The position numbers were made by a program, and so were the translations under genes. Below the pieces are notes generated by a model. That model had not been told where the DNA came from. It saw only the letters and a program-made list of their open reading frames with translations, and ran no database searches. From Theobroma cacao (Eukaryota > Streptophyta > Magnoliopsida > Malvales > Malvaceae), in contig NC_030858.1 in the NCBI RefSeq assembly GCF_000208745.1, positions 18,027,946 through 18,091,945 of the forward strand: a DNA stretch of 64,000 nt. Reading direction: 5' to 3'. Positions 1 through 11,942 of this stretch are shown here, piece after piece (the first letter of the stretch is position 1; each line of letters begins with the position of its first letter).

Positions 1-68
1 CTTTCACCATAAATCCTAGCAAAAACCCTTAGGTCACTAAATTACTATCATTGAAAAGGAGAAGGGTT

Positions 69-1016
69 ATGGGATGCACACAATTTATGCCTATTTGGAT
101 AACAAGCCACTTTGAATGTAAAGTTAGGTGATTTAGAAAACCATTTCATCTACAAAATGCTCCCATCCAAGATTTTTGTGAAAGTGAATGGCTAAAAAGC
201 AAAACTAAGGAGCAATGGATTTCCAAGCTCATAAAACTCATGAGTGTAGGAGTAACATTGAGGGCTCCATGGGTGCCTCACTGTCCAGTTATGTACAAAT
301 GTGGAGATGAGCCTTAGGTACCATTAATGGGACCATGGAGAGTAATTAGTTATGCCCAAATCATGGTAAGAAGGCAATTCGAGTTAGAACAATCCATGTC
401 GATGACGCACTAACTCAATACCTCGGAATTTGCTTATGGAGAGCCAAGATTCTTGAAGAAGATTGAAGAAATTGCACGAGCATGGAAAAGGATAAGTCAA
501 GTAGACCAAGGAAGATAAACTGATGAAGTTACTACTGGGTACTTAATATGACATGCTCAACGAGTCAAGGATGTGGTATAACTTATCGCCCAATTAACCA
601 AGAGCCGTGAGATGCTTTACTTGAAGTGAGTTGGCCTGGAAAAGATCTAAAGCTGAAAGTGCCAGTTGGAAACAACGTTATGAAGATCTTTAAAAGAGGT
701 GTGAAAAAATGAAGAAAGAAGCAGTTGAACAAAAGAGAAAAGTCTAAAAAATAGAAAAGGATTGGGAAGAGAAATATGAAGGTCTAAATAACAATTTCTC
801 TACCATGACTAGTGAGTTCCAAAGGGAAATACAAATGAGAAAAAATCGAGGCAATAAGCTTCAAGCATACGATAATGGATTAAGAAACAAAGTGCGATTC
901 TAGCAAGAATCCATTCAGCTGTTAAGGCAAGAATACAATGAGCTTGAAGAGATTATGGGAGCTTATCAACAAGAATATGAATACCTTAAGCAAGAAAGCA
1001 TCCAAATCCAAGATTG
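69..1016 (+). pseudogene. Retroelement N-terminal ORF (DUF7745-like) with coiled-coil tail, broken
   Basis: Reading from the ATG at 69 across several stops gives the pieces FCESEW, LRAPWVPHCPVMYKCGD, PLMGPWRVISYAQIMVRRQF and ARAWKRISQ. These match, from memory of the family, the domain that precedes gag in many plant Gypsy polyproteins (DUF7745-like). From about 640 to 1016 the product is rich in Glu, Lys and Gln with heptad-like spacing, for example EKDWEEKYEGL and LLRQEYNELEEIM, and suggests a coiled coil. In-frame stops at about 129, 316 and 901 show it is dead. Its biochemical role is not known. Confidence 0.5.
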
Positions 1017-1604
1017 AGGTGAAACTTACAAACAAGCCTATGTGCACAAGCGAGATCAGTGGATTATTTGATCAAACAAATAAGAGAGGTAGCTTTAAAG
1101 GCAAGAAAAATGGCTAAGAAGATAGACATGCTGACAATTCAAGTCTATCCCAAGGGGGAACAAGAACAACAGTTAATTCAATATTGCAATGAAGTGTATA
1201 GTCATTATAGTCGAATTAGTGAATATTTCTAGATGTAAAGATGGCTCTTAAATTGTAATCAAACCAATAATTGATGTAATAGATCACTCTTGTTGATGGA
1301 TGTTATGTGATGAATACTTTTAGCACATGACCATTTATTTTATGTATGCATAAACACTCATTTCATGACAATAAATAATTTTTGCCTATAAATAATAATA
1401 AACTTATCAAAGACAATGGTCTCATTTCTTTTCATTTCATTCATGTAATAATAATGCATCTAATTCATGTTTAAGATTACAAAAGGTCTCCCAAAATAGC
1501 TCGACCACCTAAACCAAGTGATCAATGTATCCATAATACCTGTCGATAAATGAAAAACATGGAAGAGGAACAATGGAATCCATTAGACAGGATGAAGAGC
1601 TCTA
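1017..1604. other. AT-rich linker inside the decayed element, no gene seen
   Basis: There is no convincing reading frame. The stretch is AT-rich and joins the N-terminal ORF to the gag region of the same fragment. It may include degraded coding or spacer sequence of the element. Confidence 0.4.
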
Positions 1605-2460
1605 GAAGAAATGAAAGATCAACTAGCAAAAATGATGGAGTTGATGGTGAGTTTAAGCAAGGGAAAAGGAATGGCTGGAGAGTTGGCCCCCCCAAAAAAC
1701 CAAGACACTAATAATTTGAGAAACAATCAACCATGTTTGCCCGGATATTTTCCACCCCATGCATAAACCTCTCAAGGGATTCACCCACAGATGGCACCAC
1801 TCGTTGGAAGGTTTCCTTATGTTTACTTCAACGTATCACTTCTACTAGGTCCACAACAAGTCCATAGGCAATTTAGACCAAACTTGGGAGTAAACCCTGA
1901 TGAACTAATGCAAGTCCCTGATTTAGATTAACTAAAAGAGCAAGAAGGGTTAAAGAGGAATTCATTTGAGGCAGTAGAAAATGACAAGGTGAAAAAGAAA
2001 TATGATTTGCTAGAAGAACGCCTTTGTGCTATGGAAGGAGTAGATAGGTTTGGAACTATAGATGCAACTGAGTTATGTTTGGTACTCGATGTTGTAATTC
2101 CTGCCAAATTTAAGGTACTAGACTTTGAAAAGTATGATGGGACAAAATGCTTGATGGCACACATTACCATGTATTGTCGAAAAATGGCTGCACAATTACA
2201 TGACAACAAGTTGTTTTCAAGATAACCTGATTGGATCGGCTAAGAGATGGTATGTACAACTTGAGTGAAATCATGTCAAAACTTGAAAGGATTTAGAAAG
2301 AGCCTTTATGGCACAATACAAGCATGTTGCTGAGTTAGCTCCTGACCACTTGACACTCCAAACCATGGAGAAAAAGGCTAGTAAGAGTTTTAAGGAATAT
2401 GCCCAAAGATTGAGAGATATAGTAGCACAAGTTCAACCACCCCTAACTGATAAGGAGATG
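1605..2460 (+). pseudogene. Gag of Tat/Ogre-like Gypsy element, broken
   Basis: The retrotransposon gag domain would form the nucleocapsid shell of the element. The frame 1989-2225 is open for 78 codons and contains YDLLEERLCAMEG, then VIPAKFKVLDFEKYDGT and HITMYCRKMAA. This KFK-P/L-DFEKYDG-H-YCRKM series is typical of Tat/Ogre gags. Beyond a stop at 2223 it continues in pieces as the PDWIG, SWYVQL-like, AELAPDHLTLQTMEK, EYAQRLRDIVAQVQPPLTDKEM series. Several stops and frameshifts interrupt it and no zinc knuckle is reached. It is a pseudogene fragment. Confidence 0.65.
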
Positions 2461-2558
2461 ATTGTATTTTAGTGCTATTCACCGTTCCCCTTCTAGCACA
2501 CCAATGGGACCAACATTGCATGGGTGAAGAGGGTTACTCCCATTGATACCCTAGCACT

Positions 2559-2587
2559 GGTCATGGCCCCCGAATTTGGGTCATGAC
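2559..2587 (+). repeat. LTR-tip fragment ending GGGTCATGACA
   Basis: The sequence closely matches the last 29 bases of the solo LTR that ends at 12645, and the reverse complement of the unit starting at 42704. It looks like a short remnant of the same LTR family at the broken edge of the Tat/Ogre fragment. Confidence 0.4.
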
Positions 2588-2657
2588 ATGCAGCTAGTTG
2601 GAAGAGCCTTTGAATGATGGCTCTGATCATCGCAGCAACTAGCTTCAACATGTTTCT

Positions 2658-4407
2658 TGTCGATTTTGCACACGTAAGTATACGTATCGAATAAGTAATA
2701 TAGTGATGAAGTAGAGTATCGTTCCCACGAAGATTAGTTTCTAAAGTTTCACTAGGTATTAAAATTAATAAACAAATTAATCTTATTTAAGTAATCCAAA
2801 AATTGAAAAAAACAAATTAAAAATAATTAAAAATCAACACTAAATAAAACTAACAAACTAAATAAGTTGAGAAAAGTAGTATATTAAAGACCTAGGATTA
2901 TGGGTTTATTCAACATTCCATTTAATACGAGCTTTTCTTGTTATTTATCTTTCCTAGGTTGTTTTGCTAACCTAGAATCCAAAGCTATGGACAAATCTCT
3001 GTCGAGTTTCTTGTACAAATACCTAACTTAATTAGTTCACTATATCTTTATAGGAATCAATTAAATTAAGTTCATTAAGCAAGTGTCCTAATATGGCTAT
3101 GTATGGCAATTGGCGTATGTCTACCCAAATCACGAATCAGATCACCTAAGTGACGTGAACATACACTATTCAAACCTTAATCCAATCTAAAATCTCTTTG
3201 TTGAATCTCAATTAGATTTACAAATCAGTTGATATTTGGCCAAGCAATCAAAAGCATTAAGAACATATTTGAATAAGCAAAACTACACCCATTCATGATA
3301 CATAAAAAAAGAAACTAGTATTCAAACTACATGTTGAAGTCCACTACAATCCTAGAAAGATAATTTAGGTCGTAATAACTAATAAAAACAACATCCAAAG
3401 AAATTTAGCCACGAATCCAAGTCAAAAAAATAAAAAAAAAACACAAAAGTAAAGAAAGAAACTAAGTATTGAAGCTTTATGATCTCAATTTTCTCTCAAA
3501 TTCTCTTGTTTTCTTGCTTTGTTCTTGGCTTCAAATCTTCAGAATAGTTGGTTGTTGCCTTCTCTTTAAAACCTTTGAAAAAGATCCTTTAAATAGGCTC
3601 GAAGTAACCTAATTTCCAAAATCTCGTCAAATTTTTATTTTTGAAAAATCGTCCAGCACCATAACGTTGGCTTTTTTTGCTACAGTAGCACTACAACTCT
3701 GTAGCACTAAGCTCTTGGAAAAATTTTATGGTGACCTTTTTTTCACCAGTACTACAGCCTTGTTCTCCAAGTGCTGCAATGATCTATCAAATTCGAATGT
3801 GATTATCACCCTGATTTGGTCCGAACTGGAAAAAGTGATAAACATAAAAGTTGTAGCCCTGTATCTTAATTTTCCAATGGCTAATAATAATGTCAATTGG
3901 ACTTATGGATTGAAAGATATGCTCCAAACTACATCATGTTCAGTCCATGCCTACTACTATAGTGCTACGACATAGACAAATATTTTGACCATGATCCAAT
4001 CCAAATTGAGTGAAGTGTAAACATAAAAGTTCTATCTTTTCCTCTTAGAAGTCTAGTGGTCTAAGCATCACTTCATTTGGAGTTTGGTAGAGAGAGATAT
4101 GATCAAAATACCAAAACATATATGAATGAAGCCATCACCATACTTGCATGGATTTTCATCAAATGAGCCTTTTTCATCAAATTTCCTACAAAAGCAATAA
4201 AAAAAATTACGAATACTACTCTTAAAGTAATTTAAAACAAAATAACATAAAATTTAAATAAAATAACTTGAATTAACTACTCAACATGTAATCAAATTTA
4301 AACTAGAAAAACACCTAAAATGTTACAATTCGAATCTAAAATCTTAAAGATCTAACTACTTAAGCCCCCAAAATGTGTCAAAATAACTCTATATAATAAA
4401 GTTATCA
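2658..4407 (-). mobile_element. Athila-type solo LTR
   Basis: In plus view it begins TGTCGATTTTGCACACG, continues with the conserved AAGTATACGTATCGAA block, and ends AATAAAGTTATCA. The other Athila LTRs here share these edge blocks (8593, 30781, 36902 and, inverted, 6172, 38897). Its sense strand is minus. No PBS precedes it and no polypurine tract follows it, so it is a solo LTR. ATGTT occurs at 2650-2654 and again at 4408-4412, but the left copy is 3 bp away from the LTR, so the target-site duplication is not certain. Confidence 0.7.
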
Positions 4408-4999
4408 ATGTTGATTTCTATTATTTCAACAATAAGAAAAAAACCTCTTACCAAATTCCTCTCTCTCTTAGGGTTATAACATTTAGTACTTTTCTTAGAT
4501 TTCTTTCTTTGTTTTCCCTTTTTTGAGTTCAAGTCTGTTCGACTTTTCTTTGATTATTTTGCTTGTTTTGATTTCTATTAATCCAATGTTGTTACTTTGC
4601 GTTTTGGTTACCAACCCCTTCAAATGTCATTAGTTAATATGTTTAGTCCAATTAAAAAGTAAAAGACATGATAGAACACATGGTGTGATTATATTAACGG
4701 GGCATAAGATTTCTATTCCTCTTTCAAATAATATCTATATTTCTTGCACTCGTGGATCATTAATTTTTTAGGTTGCTCATGAAGGCTTATAATTAATGGT
4801 GGGCATTTAGGCAAGATTTGTAAGTTGATTATATGAATTTGAAGAGTGTTTCAATCTGAAATGTAATTAATTATTAATTAGATGCTTTTTTGTATTGAGT
4901 GAATAATGATAGGATTTATTATGTTAAAAGTTACAAGTTTGTAATAATTATAATAAGTTTTATTGTATTTTTTTAAAAAAATTATCAAAGGTTTTATTA
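4408..4999. other. Unassigned AT-rich stretch
   Basis: No gene, RNA or element end was recognised here. The 75-codon open frame overlapping its end has no family motif and runs into the next LTR. It is probably decayed repeat sequence. Confidence 0.4.
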
Positions 5000-6171
5000 T
5001 GTCACATCTCATTTTCGAGACACAATCGACACATGAACCTAGATAGGTAGGGCCCAAGCAAGCCTCATACGAAACATATGTGGGCTTGTCATCTACTACA
5101 TTCATACAAAATCATTATCATATAAACTCCATACAACATTATGGAACTCCTCAATATAATGTGTAGCTCATCAACCAAACATTCATTTCATTCATAACAT
5201 CACACAACTATGGAACTTCTCAACATAATGTGTGATTCGATTTCATTCTATATCAATTTTCACAATTTATACTCATTTGTGGTCCAAAACATATCCCCGT
5301 ATCCATACTGCTATGGGCCATGCACCATAGTCTCAACATCATATGCACCTTTACCCGCATAACCAAAATTCATTATTAACATAACAATTCAAAGACTCGA
5401 CTCAACACACTATGGAGTGTAACGACATGAGAAGGCTAGAAGGAAGGCTTTACCACACCTACCAAGTATAAGCAGCTACTACTCCAATAGTCGCCTAGCC
5501 AAGCAAACTATTAATCTATAAAACAAAATAAGGGAAAAAATAGGTGAGTCATAAAGACTCTATGAGTGAATACAAGAAAGGGGACAAGCCAAGGGATTAG
5601 AGTATTTCGTAAACATGTACTTGAAATCTCATGCCATTCACATATCTTACAACATTTCCACATAATTCATGAGCCGTGGTATTTGAATGCATTTTAAATA
5701 ACATTTATGAAGTAACAAGTTTAAATAACTTGTAGGAAACCTTATCTTTCTAAAAACTATCGAATCATATAAGAAAATTGAACATCGTCTCTCATTTATC
5801 GATAGATGGACAACAAAATGCTTCTTGTAGCATTTTGACTGCTATCTATAGATAAATGGAACACAAGTATCAATAGATATGCTATGTAACTCAATTTTCT
5901 AGGTAAAATCCTGCGTTTCACCATTCCATAAGTATCCTTATACCTTTCAAGACAATTTCCTTAGGCTAAGGTTCTGTCTAACCCACCAATTTTGCCACAA
6001 CTCAGTGTGAATCACATCATTAATAATCAGCCAATCATAACATAAACATTTAAACATTTACTCCTCATTCAATAAACATTCAATCATGCTTAAGGTTTAA
6101 GTCTCATTCCTCAAAACAGAATTGGCATGTCCACCTTAATACTTTAAATATAAATTATATGTGTGGTATGA
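5000..6171 (-). mobile_element. LTR fragment of unnamed family X
   Basis: It starts TGTCACATCTCATTTTCGAG, a typical Gypsy LTR terminus in reverse view. The interior is related in inverted orientation to 29641-30202: both have a GACTC-rich block near the words for 'gagtcttt/gtgagtcac' and clusters of TATCGATAGAT-like short palindromes (5790-5880 here). A ~71-bp unit is repeated once, at 5135-5162 and 5206-5233. It is truncated at 6172 by the LTR of Athila #1. No coding region was found. Confidence 0.5.
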
Positions 6172-7775
6172 TGATAACTCTATTTTATAGAGTTATTTGA
6201 TCATGATTTTGGGTGATATTGCCTATGTTTTTGAAATTTTATTTAAGTATTAAGAGGTTTTAGTGATTTGTTTAATTTAATTTAATTATATTGCATTCAA
6301 TTGTGTTAAGTTATTTTATGATGTTTTATTTTAAGTCTAGTTATTATTTAATTTAGTCCATTTCTATTGTAGGTGTGCTTTGAAAAGAAGGCCTATTTTG
6401 TGAAAGAGCTTGATTTTACGTGTAGACTTTTACTACAAATGTTGTAAGTTTTTGGGCATATCTTTCACTACAAAAAGTCAATTGATGTGATTCTTAAGCC
6501 ATTAGAAAGATAAGAGGAAGATCTACAACTTTCATGTTTACTTCTTTGTGTAGTTCAACATGGAAAAGGGTTAAAAATCATGTCAAAATCGAAGTAGTTT
6601 AGTAAAGCCTGAAGATCGAGTCAAAGGCCTCGATGTCACAACCTTTATGGGACCAGCGTCGCAGCACCCCCATGTCAAACAATGCCTTAAGGGCCTTAAT
6701 GATGATTGGTGCCACAACCATCAACAGCTAATGCCACAGCATCGAAGAGAAAAAGTAGAAAAAAAAAAGAAAGAGGTTTAAATAGGGGTAAAGACTTCTT
6801 GTGCACTTGGGCTTCTATATTGACACAATTATAAGCCTATTTAAGAAACCTTTCAAAGCACATTTTAGCATGAATGATGCAAGAGTTTTCTGAAGAAAAA
6901 GAGGCATTGAAGCTAGCAAGAAGGTAAGGAGTTCAACTGAGGAGTTGCAAATTAAAGAATTGACAAATCTTGGAGTTCTTTTCTTCTTTAATTTTCTTTA
7001 TACTTTTTTGTTTAGTTTTAATGTTTATGCTTTTTTGGATGATGTTTACATATATTATGGGGAGCTAAGTTTTTTATCTAGAATCATGATTGAACCCAAT
7101 GCATAGTTTAAATTTTTAATATATTTTTTTTGCATATTATTGATAGTGTTTGAGTTGTTTATTTCAATCATGTTCTTAATTCGTCTAAATGCTTGATCAC
7201 CAATTAGATTAATTTGGAAACCTAAACAGAGTTGAGAAAGGGACTTTAGAGTAAGCCATGGATGAAATAACATATGTTCAATATCAATCGTATGAGATGA
7301 TTGATTTGATTTGCATGCAAGGTAAACATACACTTACATGTCATATGTAGCCAAAATTAGAGTCTATTCTTAATGAATCTTTTTTAATTTCAATTTGCAT
7401 AGATACATAGTAAATTGATTGAGATAGATATTTTTATAAAAAACTCAACTGAGGCTTACAAATAAATTAGAACTCTAAGTTAACAACTCAGCTATCTACT
7501 AAGTGAAGAGAGAATAGAAAAAATTTTGATGAAACATTGAGGGGATATTATGGTTCAAGGCTTTTGATTAATTGATTCTAGTTAAATTGTTACTTTTGTT
7601 TTCAATTTTAGTTTCTTTAATTTTCAGTAGTTTTAAATTTGGTTATTTGAATAAGATTAAGTTGTTTTAGTTTTAGTAATTAGCAAAAAGATTTGATCAA
7701 TTCTCCGTGGGAACGAACTTTACTTTCATTATATTACTTGTTTACGATACGTGCACTTGCGTGGTTTATCCGACA
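6172..7775 (+). repeat. 5' LTR of Athila #1
   Basis: It begins TGATAACTCTATTTTATAG and ends ATCCGACA, about 1.6 kb. It is recognised by the start block TGATAACTCTATxxTATAGAGTTAT shared with 30203 and 38897, and by the end block with GATACGTGCACTTGCGTGG just before the PBS. It includes the 'guanine-rich ring' of CGATGTCACAACC-like words near 6620-6730 that other Athila LTRs also carry. Confidence 0.75.
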
Positions 7776-7785
7776 AATAAGTTTT

Positions 7786-7806
7786 TGGCATTGTTGTCAA
7801 GGAATT
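7786..7806 (+). promoter_or_regulatory. Primer binding site (tRNA-Asp type, decayed) of Athila #1
   Basis: TGGCATTGTTGTCAAGG matches the Athila primer site TGGCGCCGTTGCCGGGG, complementary to the 3' end of plant tRNA-Asp, with several changes that are mostly C-to-T or G-to-A. It lies 10 bp after the LTR end. Confidence 0.75.
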
Positions 7807-8005
7807 GTCCAAATTTTCTTTGTTAATATTAATACCAAGTAATCTTAGTCTCAATTCAAACTTTTTTGTTTTGTTTTCAGGTATTTTCGGTCATTGTATG
7901 CGAAGACTGAAAAGTTCAGAGATTGTTCCTTTTGATTTAGGAATTCAAAAGAATTTTTGAAAACTCAAAAGTGAAAATTTATAAGCTTCTTATCACATCG
8001 AAACA

Positions 8006-8592
8006 ATGGTTGATTAACAAGAAGAGAACAAGTCCTTACAAGAATATGTTTTACCTATCGTTCAAGGCCTTCATTCAACCATCTGTAGATTTACCATCCA
8101 TGCCAATAATTTTGATATTAAACCTACAATCATTCAGATGATTTAGAACTCAATTCAAATTAGGTGATTGCCAAATGATGATCTTAATGCACATATTGTA
8201 AATTTCTTATAGATTTTTGATACATTCAAGACCAATGGTGTTTTTGATGATGCCATCAGATTGCGATTTTTCTCATTTTCATTGAAAGATAAGGCAAAGA
8301 GTTGGTTAAATTCACTTCCAATTGATTCAATAGTGCTTAGAAATTCTTAGCAAAATTCTTTATACCTACTAGGACAACAAAGATGCGTACTGATATCTCT
8401 TCTTTTGTGTAACTTGATTCTGAAACACTATATGAGGCTTAGGAGAGGTATAAGGATTTGTTAAGGAGATTTCCTCACCATGGGTTACCTAAATGGCTGC
8501 AAGTTCAGATTTTTTTATAATGGTTTACAAGGACAAATTAGAACCACAATTGATGTTGTGGTGCATTTATGAGTAAATCTATTGATGAGCCC
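8006..8592 (+). pseudogene. Athila #1 gag, N-terminal half
   Basis: It encodes the capsid protein start. From the ATG at 8006 the readable pieces are NNFDIKPTIIQM, LPNDDLNAHIVNFL, TFKTNGVFDDAIRLRFFSFSLKDKAKSWLNSLP and, in another frame, LYEAxERYKDLLRRFPHHGLPKWLQVQ. These match the Athila gags at 36199-36531 and 40807-41129 in this window. Stops follow early (VD*QEE) and a frameshift lies near 8340. The coding sequence breaks off at 8592 after SKSIDEP, where an Athila solo LTR is inserted, and resumes at 28725. Confidence 0.75.
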
Positions 8593-11210
8593 TGTCAGTT
8601 AAAATTTTACTATGCAAGTATACGTATCAAATAGATAGTATATAAGCAAGCAAAGTATCGATCCCACAAAGAATTGATCTAAAACTTTACTAAGTACTAA
8701 AATTAGAACAAATTAATCTTGTCCAAACACTCAAAATTAATTGATTAACTAAAACTAATTAACTAAAATTTAAACCAACAAGAAAAATCAAAATAATAAT
8801 AACTTGAGAAAATGTTAAATCAAACAAGTATTGGATTACAATATCCCTCACACTTCATATAAATCTTATCTCTCTTCCTTAACTTATTTCAATGGGTTGA
8901 ATTGCTAACCCAGAGTCCTAAATTATTTATAAAGGTCTCCCAACTCATCTTATAAAAATATCTATTTTAATCAAAACACTATATTCCTATGTGAATTGAA
9001 GTTAAAACAGACTCATTAAGTTCAGGCTCTAATCAAGCTACATATGACCTTTAGGTATATCCCTATCCTATACGCAAATCAATTAATATGATCATACGCT
9101 ATCCCAATTTTAGTCTACACTAAACTCCCTTTGCCAAGTTTGTTTAGGTTTCTAAATCAATTTAATTGGTAGCCAAGTAATTAAAAGCACTAAGAACAAA
9201 TTGGAATAAACAATTCAAATCTCATTAAAGATAAGTAAGAAAGAGATTAAAAACACAGATTACATGTGAGTTCAATTGCAATCCTAGAAAAAGAAAATTA
9301 TGTTGGTCCCAATTAAATGTGCTAGAGGGGGGTGAATAGCATAATTTGGCTCTTTCAAAAATTGTCTTTAAGTGTAGACAAATTCAAGATAGATGAAAGA
9401 AAGAAAATAAAACAAAAATAGAGTAAATGAGATAGTAGAATTTAGAGTGGTTAGGTCCAAGACCTACATCCACTACCTTGATTATCCAACCAAGGATTTT
9501 CTAAACAATCCACTAAGAACCTGTGAAATTCACAAGCTTTCACCAAGCTTTACAATGGCTTTTACCAGACTCAGCCAAAACCTTTTACACTAGTTTTTCA
9601 CGGGCTAAACTAAAACCCAACACCTAACTTTTCAAGGCTAAGTTAGAACCTTAACACATTCAAGCAAACCTTGCTTGAAACAAACACTTAGAGTGACTCC
9701 CTCACTCTAAGAATACAAGAAAAGAAGTAAAAGAGAGTACCTATGATCACAAGTTGATCTAAATGGTACAAGGTTGAGTGCATAATACAAATACAAAGAA
9801 TGGGCGTTTAAGTGCAATAAGGTGCAAGAGAGATTTTCTGGTTTTTCAGCTCTTAATGACTCAGATCTCTTCCAAAACTTCCAAAAACTTGTTTCCAACT
9901 ATTGGAAGACCCTTTTATACTTGGAGAAACATCTCTGATGGGAGTTTGACAATTTTCTAGCTATTAAAGACAATTGGGAATCGGTTCTAGCCGTTACTCT
10001 GTCTTTTAGTGTGAATTTCAAACTTGCAAGCAGAATGCTCTTAGTCAACTAACCGATATCTTGGTCGACTAAGTTGTCTCTATTTTCTGCTCCTTATGTC
10101 TAGTAGTCCTGGCAGTGCACACTTAGTCGACTATGTGAGACCTCAACCTCTATAGGCTCGTAACTAGGCATAGACGCAATAACACGGGCTAGGGGAAGTT
10201 TCGTCATTTCCTTAGTAAGCCCATAAAAGTAAGTTTTAAACAATATTAAGGCCTAAGTAGGCCTAGGGCATAAATGAATGATGAAGATAAGGGTAAAATG
10301 ACAAAGGAAATAAAAATGATGATGATTTCCATGGTATGGGCAAAATGGTCATTTTCACCTCGGGTCAAAATTTTTAAGTTTTCATGAACCCGAGCATTTC
10401 TAGACCATTATGGACTTTGTTTCAGTGTCAAAAGAGTAAAAAGATTGCATGAAGGATTAGAGGAGAGCAAGCTAACTTGTTGAGGGCATTTTGGTAATTT
10501 AAGTGGAGTGGATAAGCTTGAGTTATAAATATCTCTTTCTTCCAGCAGCTTCTTCATTCTCCAACAACTTTTCTTCTTCTTCTTCCTTTCATCTTATGTT
10601 GCTTTCATCCTCCATGAAAGCTTGATATGAAAGCTCCATAACCTTCCTCAAAAAAGCTCCAATTTTCAAGCTTTTGTGCACTTTTGCATAGAACCCTTGT
10701 ACTCTTTCACTTTCTCACTTTAAAACCCTTGAAAAATCTTATTTCCATACTTTCTCTCACTAGATAGGTGTTTTAGAGAGAGAAAAAGGGAGCTTGAATA
10801 TTAGCTTGAAAGTTTTTGGAAAGAATTTCAAATACAAACTACCAAGGTGAGTAGTGAATTAGAATTGATTTTTAGTGTTGAAAATTATTAGTGTTTAGAC
10901 TTATGGGTGTTTTGGTAATTGAGGTTGTTCATTCACTTTAGAGTGATTAGGATAGTGAACATAGATAGCCACCTAAATGGCAAGGGGAAGCTAGCTAAGA
11001 GAAAGCTTTTAGAATTTATAAGTATGTGAATTGACATAATGGTGATGCTAATGTGATGGTAGGTTCCAATGAAGCCCCATTGCCCCATTTGGACCATTAG
11101 GGAAGTTAGAGTCGACCAAAGGTTCAAAAAAATACCAGTGAGTGAACTTGCATTTCAAAATCGTTTTGGGAGATATAATTGTATTTGTATGACACTTGCA
11201 TTTCAAAAAT

Positions 11211-11336
11211 GCTGACTCGGCTATGTGTGAGTGGGAGTGCGCATAAGCCGATGCTGACCTTGTTATGTACGAGTAGGTGTGCGCATAAGCCGATGATGAC
11301 CCAGCCATGTGCTAGTGGGAGTGCATATGAGCTGAT
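11211..11336 (+). repeat. 42-bp minisatellite, three copies
   Basis: Units start at 11211, 11253 and 11295, each beginning with a GCTGAC/GATGAC word and ending in GCATAAGCCG or GCATATGAGCTG. A partial fourth copy follows at 11337. It lies inside the solo LTR. The sister unit at 42704-46519 has a related array at 43769-43943. Confidence 0.8.
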
Positions 11337-11362
11337 TATGATGGGAGGGTGTGCATGATGAT

Positions 11363-11364
<2 letters not shown>

Positions 11365-11392
<28 letters not shown>
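11365..11392. repeat. (AT)n microsatellite
   Basis: About fourteen AT dinucleotides run directly into ACATACATAGATATG. It follows the minisatellite inside the solo LTR. Confidence 0.9.
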
Positions 11393-11397
<5 letters not shown>

Positions 11398-11567
11398 CAT
11401 AGATATGTGTGTTATAAAAAGCTCATGAATATGGTATATGGTTGTAATGCATGTGAAAATTTGACATGTTGAACTTTGGGAATTTATTTGTGTTTCATGT
11501 TGCTTTTGTCAATTCAGTAAGATGGCCTTTTCTTGAGGGAATGAAGACATTTTCTTAGTGCTCTGTT

Positions 11568-11942
11568 TCTCGCTGCAGCGAGAATGAATCTCGCTGCAGC
11601 AATAGACTCTCGGGTTTGGAGAGTTTTACCAGACCTGGTTCTTGCTGCAGCGAGAAAATTTTTGGAGTTTCTCGCTGCAGCGAGAAACTCTTTGTTTGGC
11701 AAGTTGAATTCACTACAGTGAGAAACTTTCTATCCATTATGCTTTCTTGCTGGTTTTTGCCATATTTTTCCATTTCATTTACACCATAGTTGATCATGGA
11801 CTCCCAACATTTAGGGGTTTATTTAAGTAAGTTTGAAATGAGGAATTTAGAGAGAAACCCTCTGCCATTTGAGAAACCCTTGTCCAGCTGATAACTTGAG
11901 CCCAAATTTCGCTGCAGCGAGAATGCCTTTCCGCTGCAGCGA
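11568..11942. repeat. Cluster of CTGCAG-centred palindromes in the LTR
   Basis: The 16-mer TCTCGCTGCAGCGAGA, a perfect palindrome, is at 11568-11583. Near copies follow at about 11589, 11641, 11910 and 11931. The copy at 11665-11690 extends to a perfect 26-bp palindrome, GAGTTTCTCGCTG on the left arm and its exact complement on the right. Role unknown. Confidence 0.85.

Larger units (their letters stand above)
1..2558 (+). mobile_element. Decayed Tat/Ogre-like Ty3/Gypsy fragment
   Basis: Two stretches on the plus strand resemble proteins of Tat/Ogre-type plant Gypsy elements: an N-terminal domain with a coiled-coil tail, then a retrotransposon gag. Both are full of stops and frameshifts. No protease, RT or integrase follows, because the fragment ends near 2558, just before other LTR sequence. 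No LTR of its own lies in the window, so the rest is either left of position 1 or lost. The lineage call rests on the gag motif series and is moderate. Confidence 0.6.

Noticed and set aside
2650..4412. ATGTT as a target-site duplication for the Athila solo LTR
   Set aside because: The left copy does not touch the LTR edge (3 bp away), so it may be chance.
9707..9960. Open frames of about 60 codons on both strands, also present at 27212-27465
   Set aside because: They lie in the two LTRs of one SIRE element. Conservation follows from the LTR pair, and no domain or codon signal supports a gene.
11568..11942. Regularly repeated short palindromes as a possible CRISPR array
   Set aside because: Spacing is irregular, the repeats are only about 16 bp, they sit in a plant LTR, and no cas genes are present.
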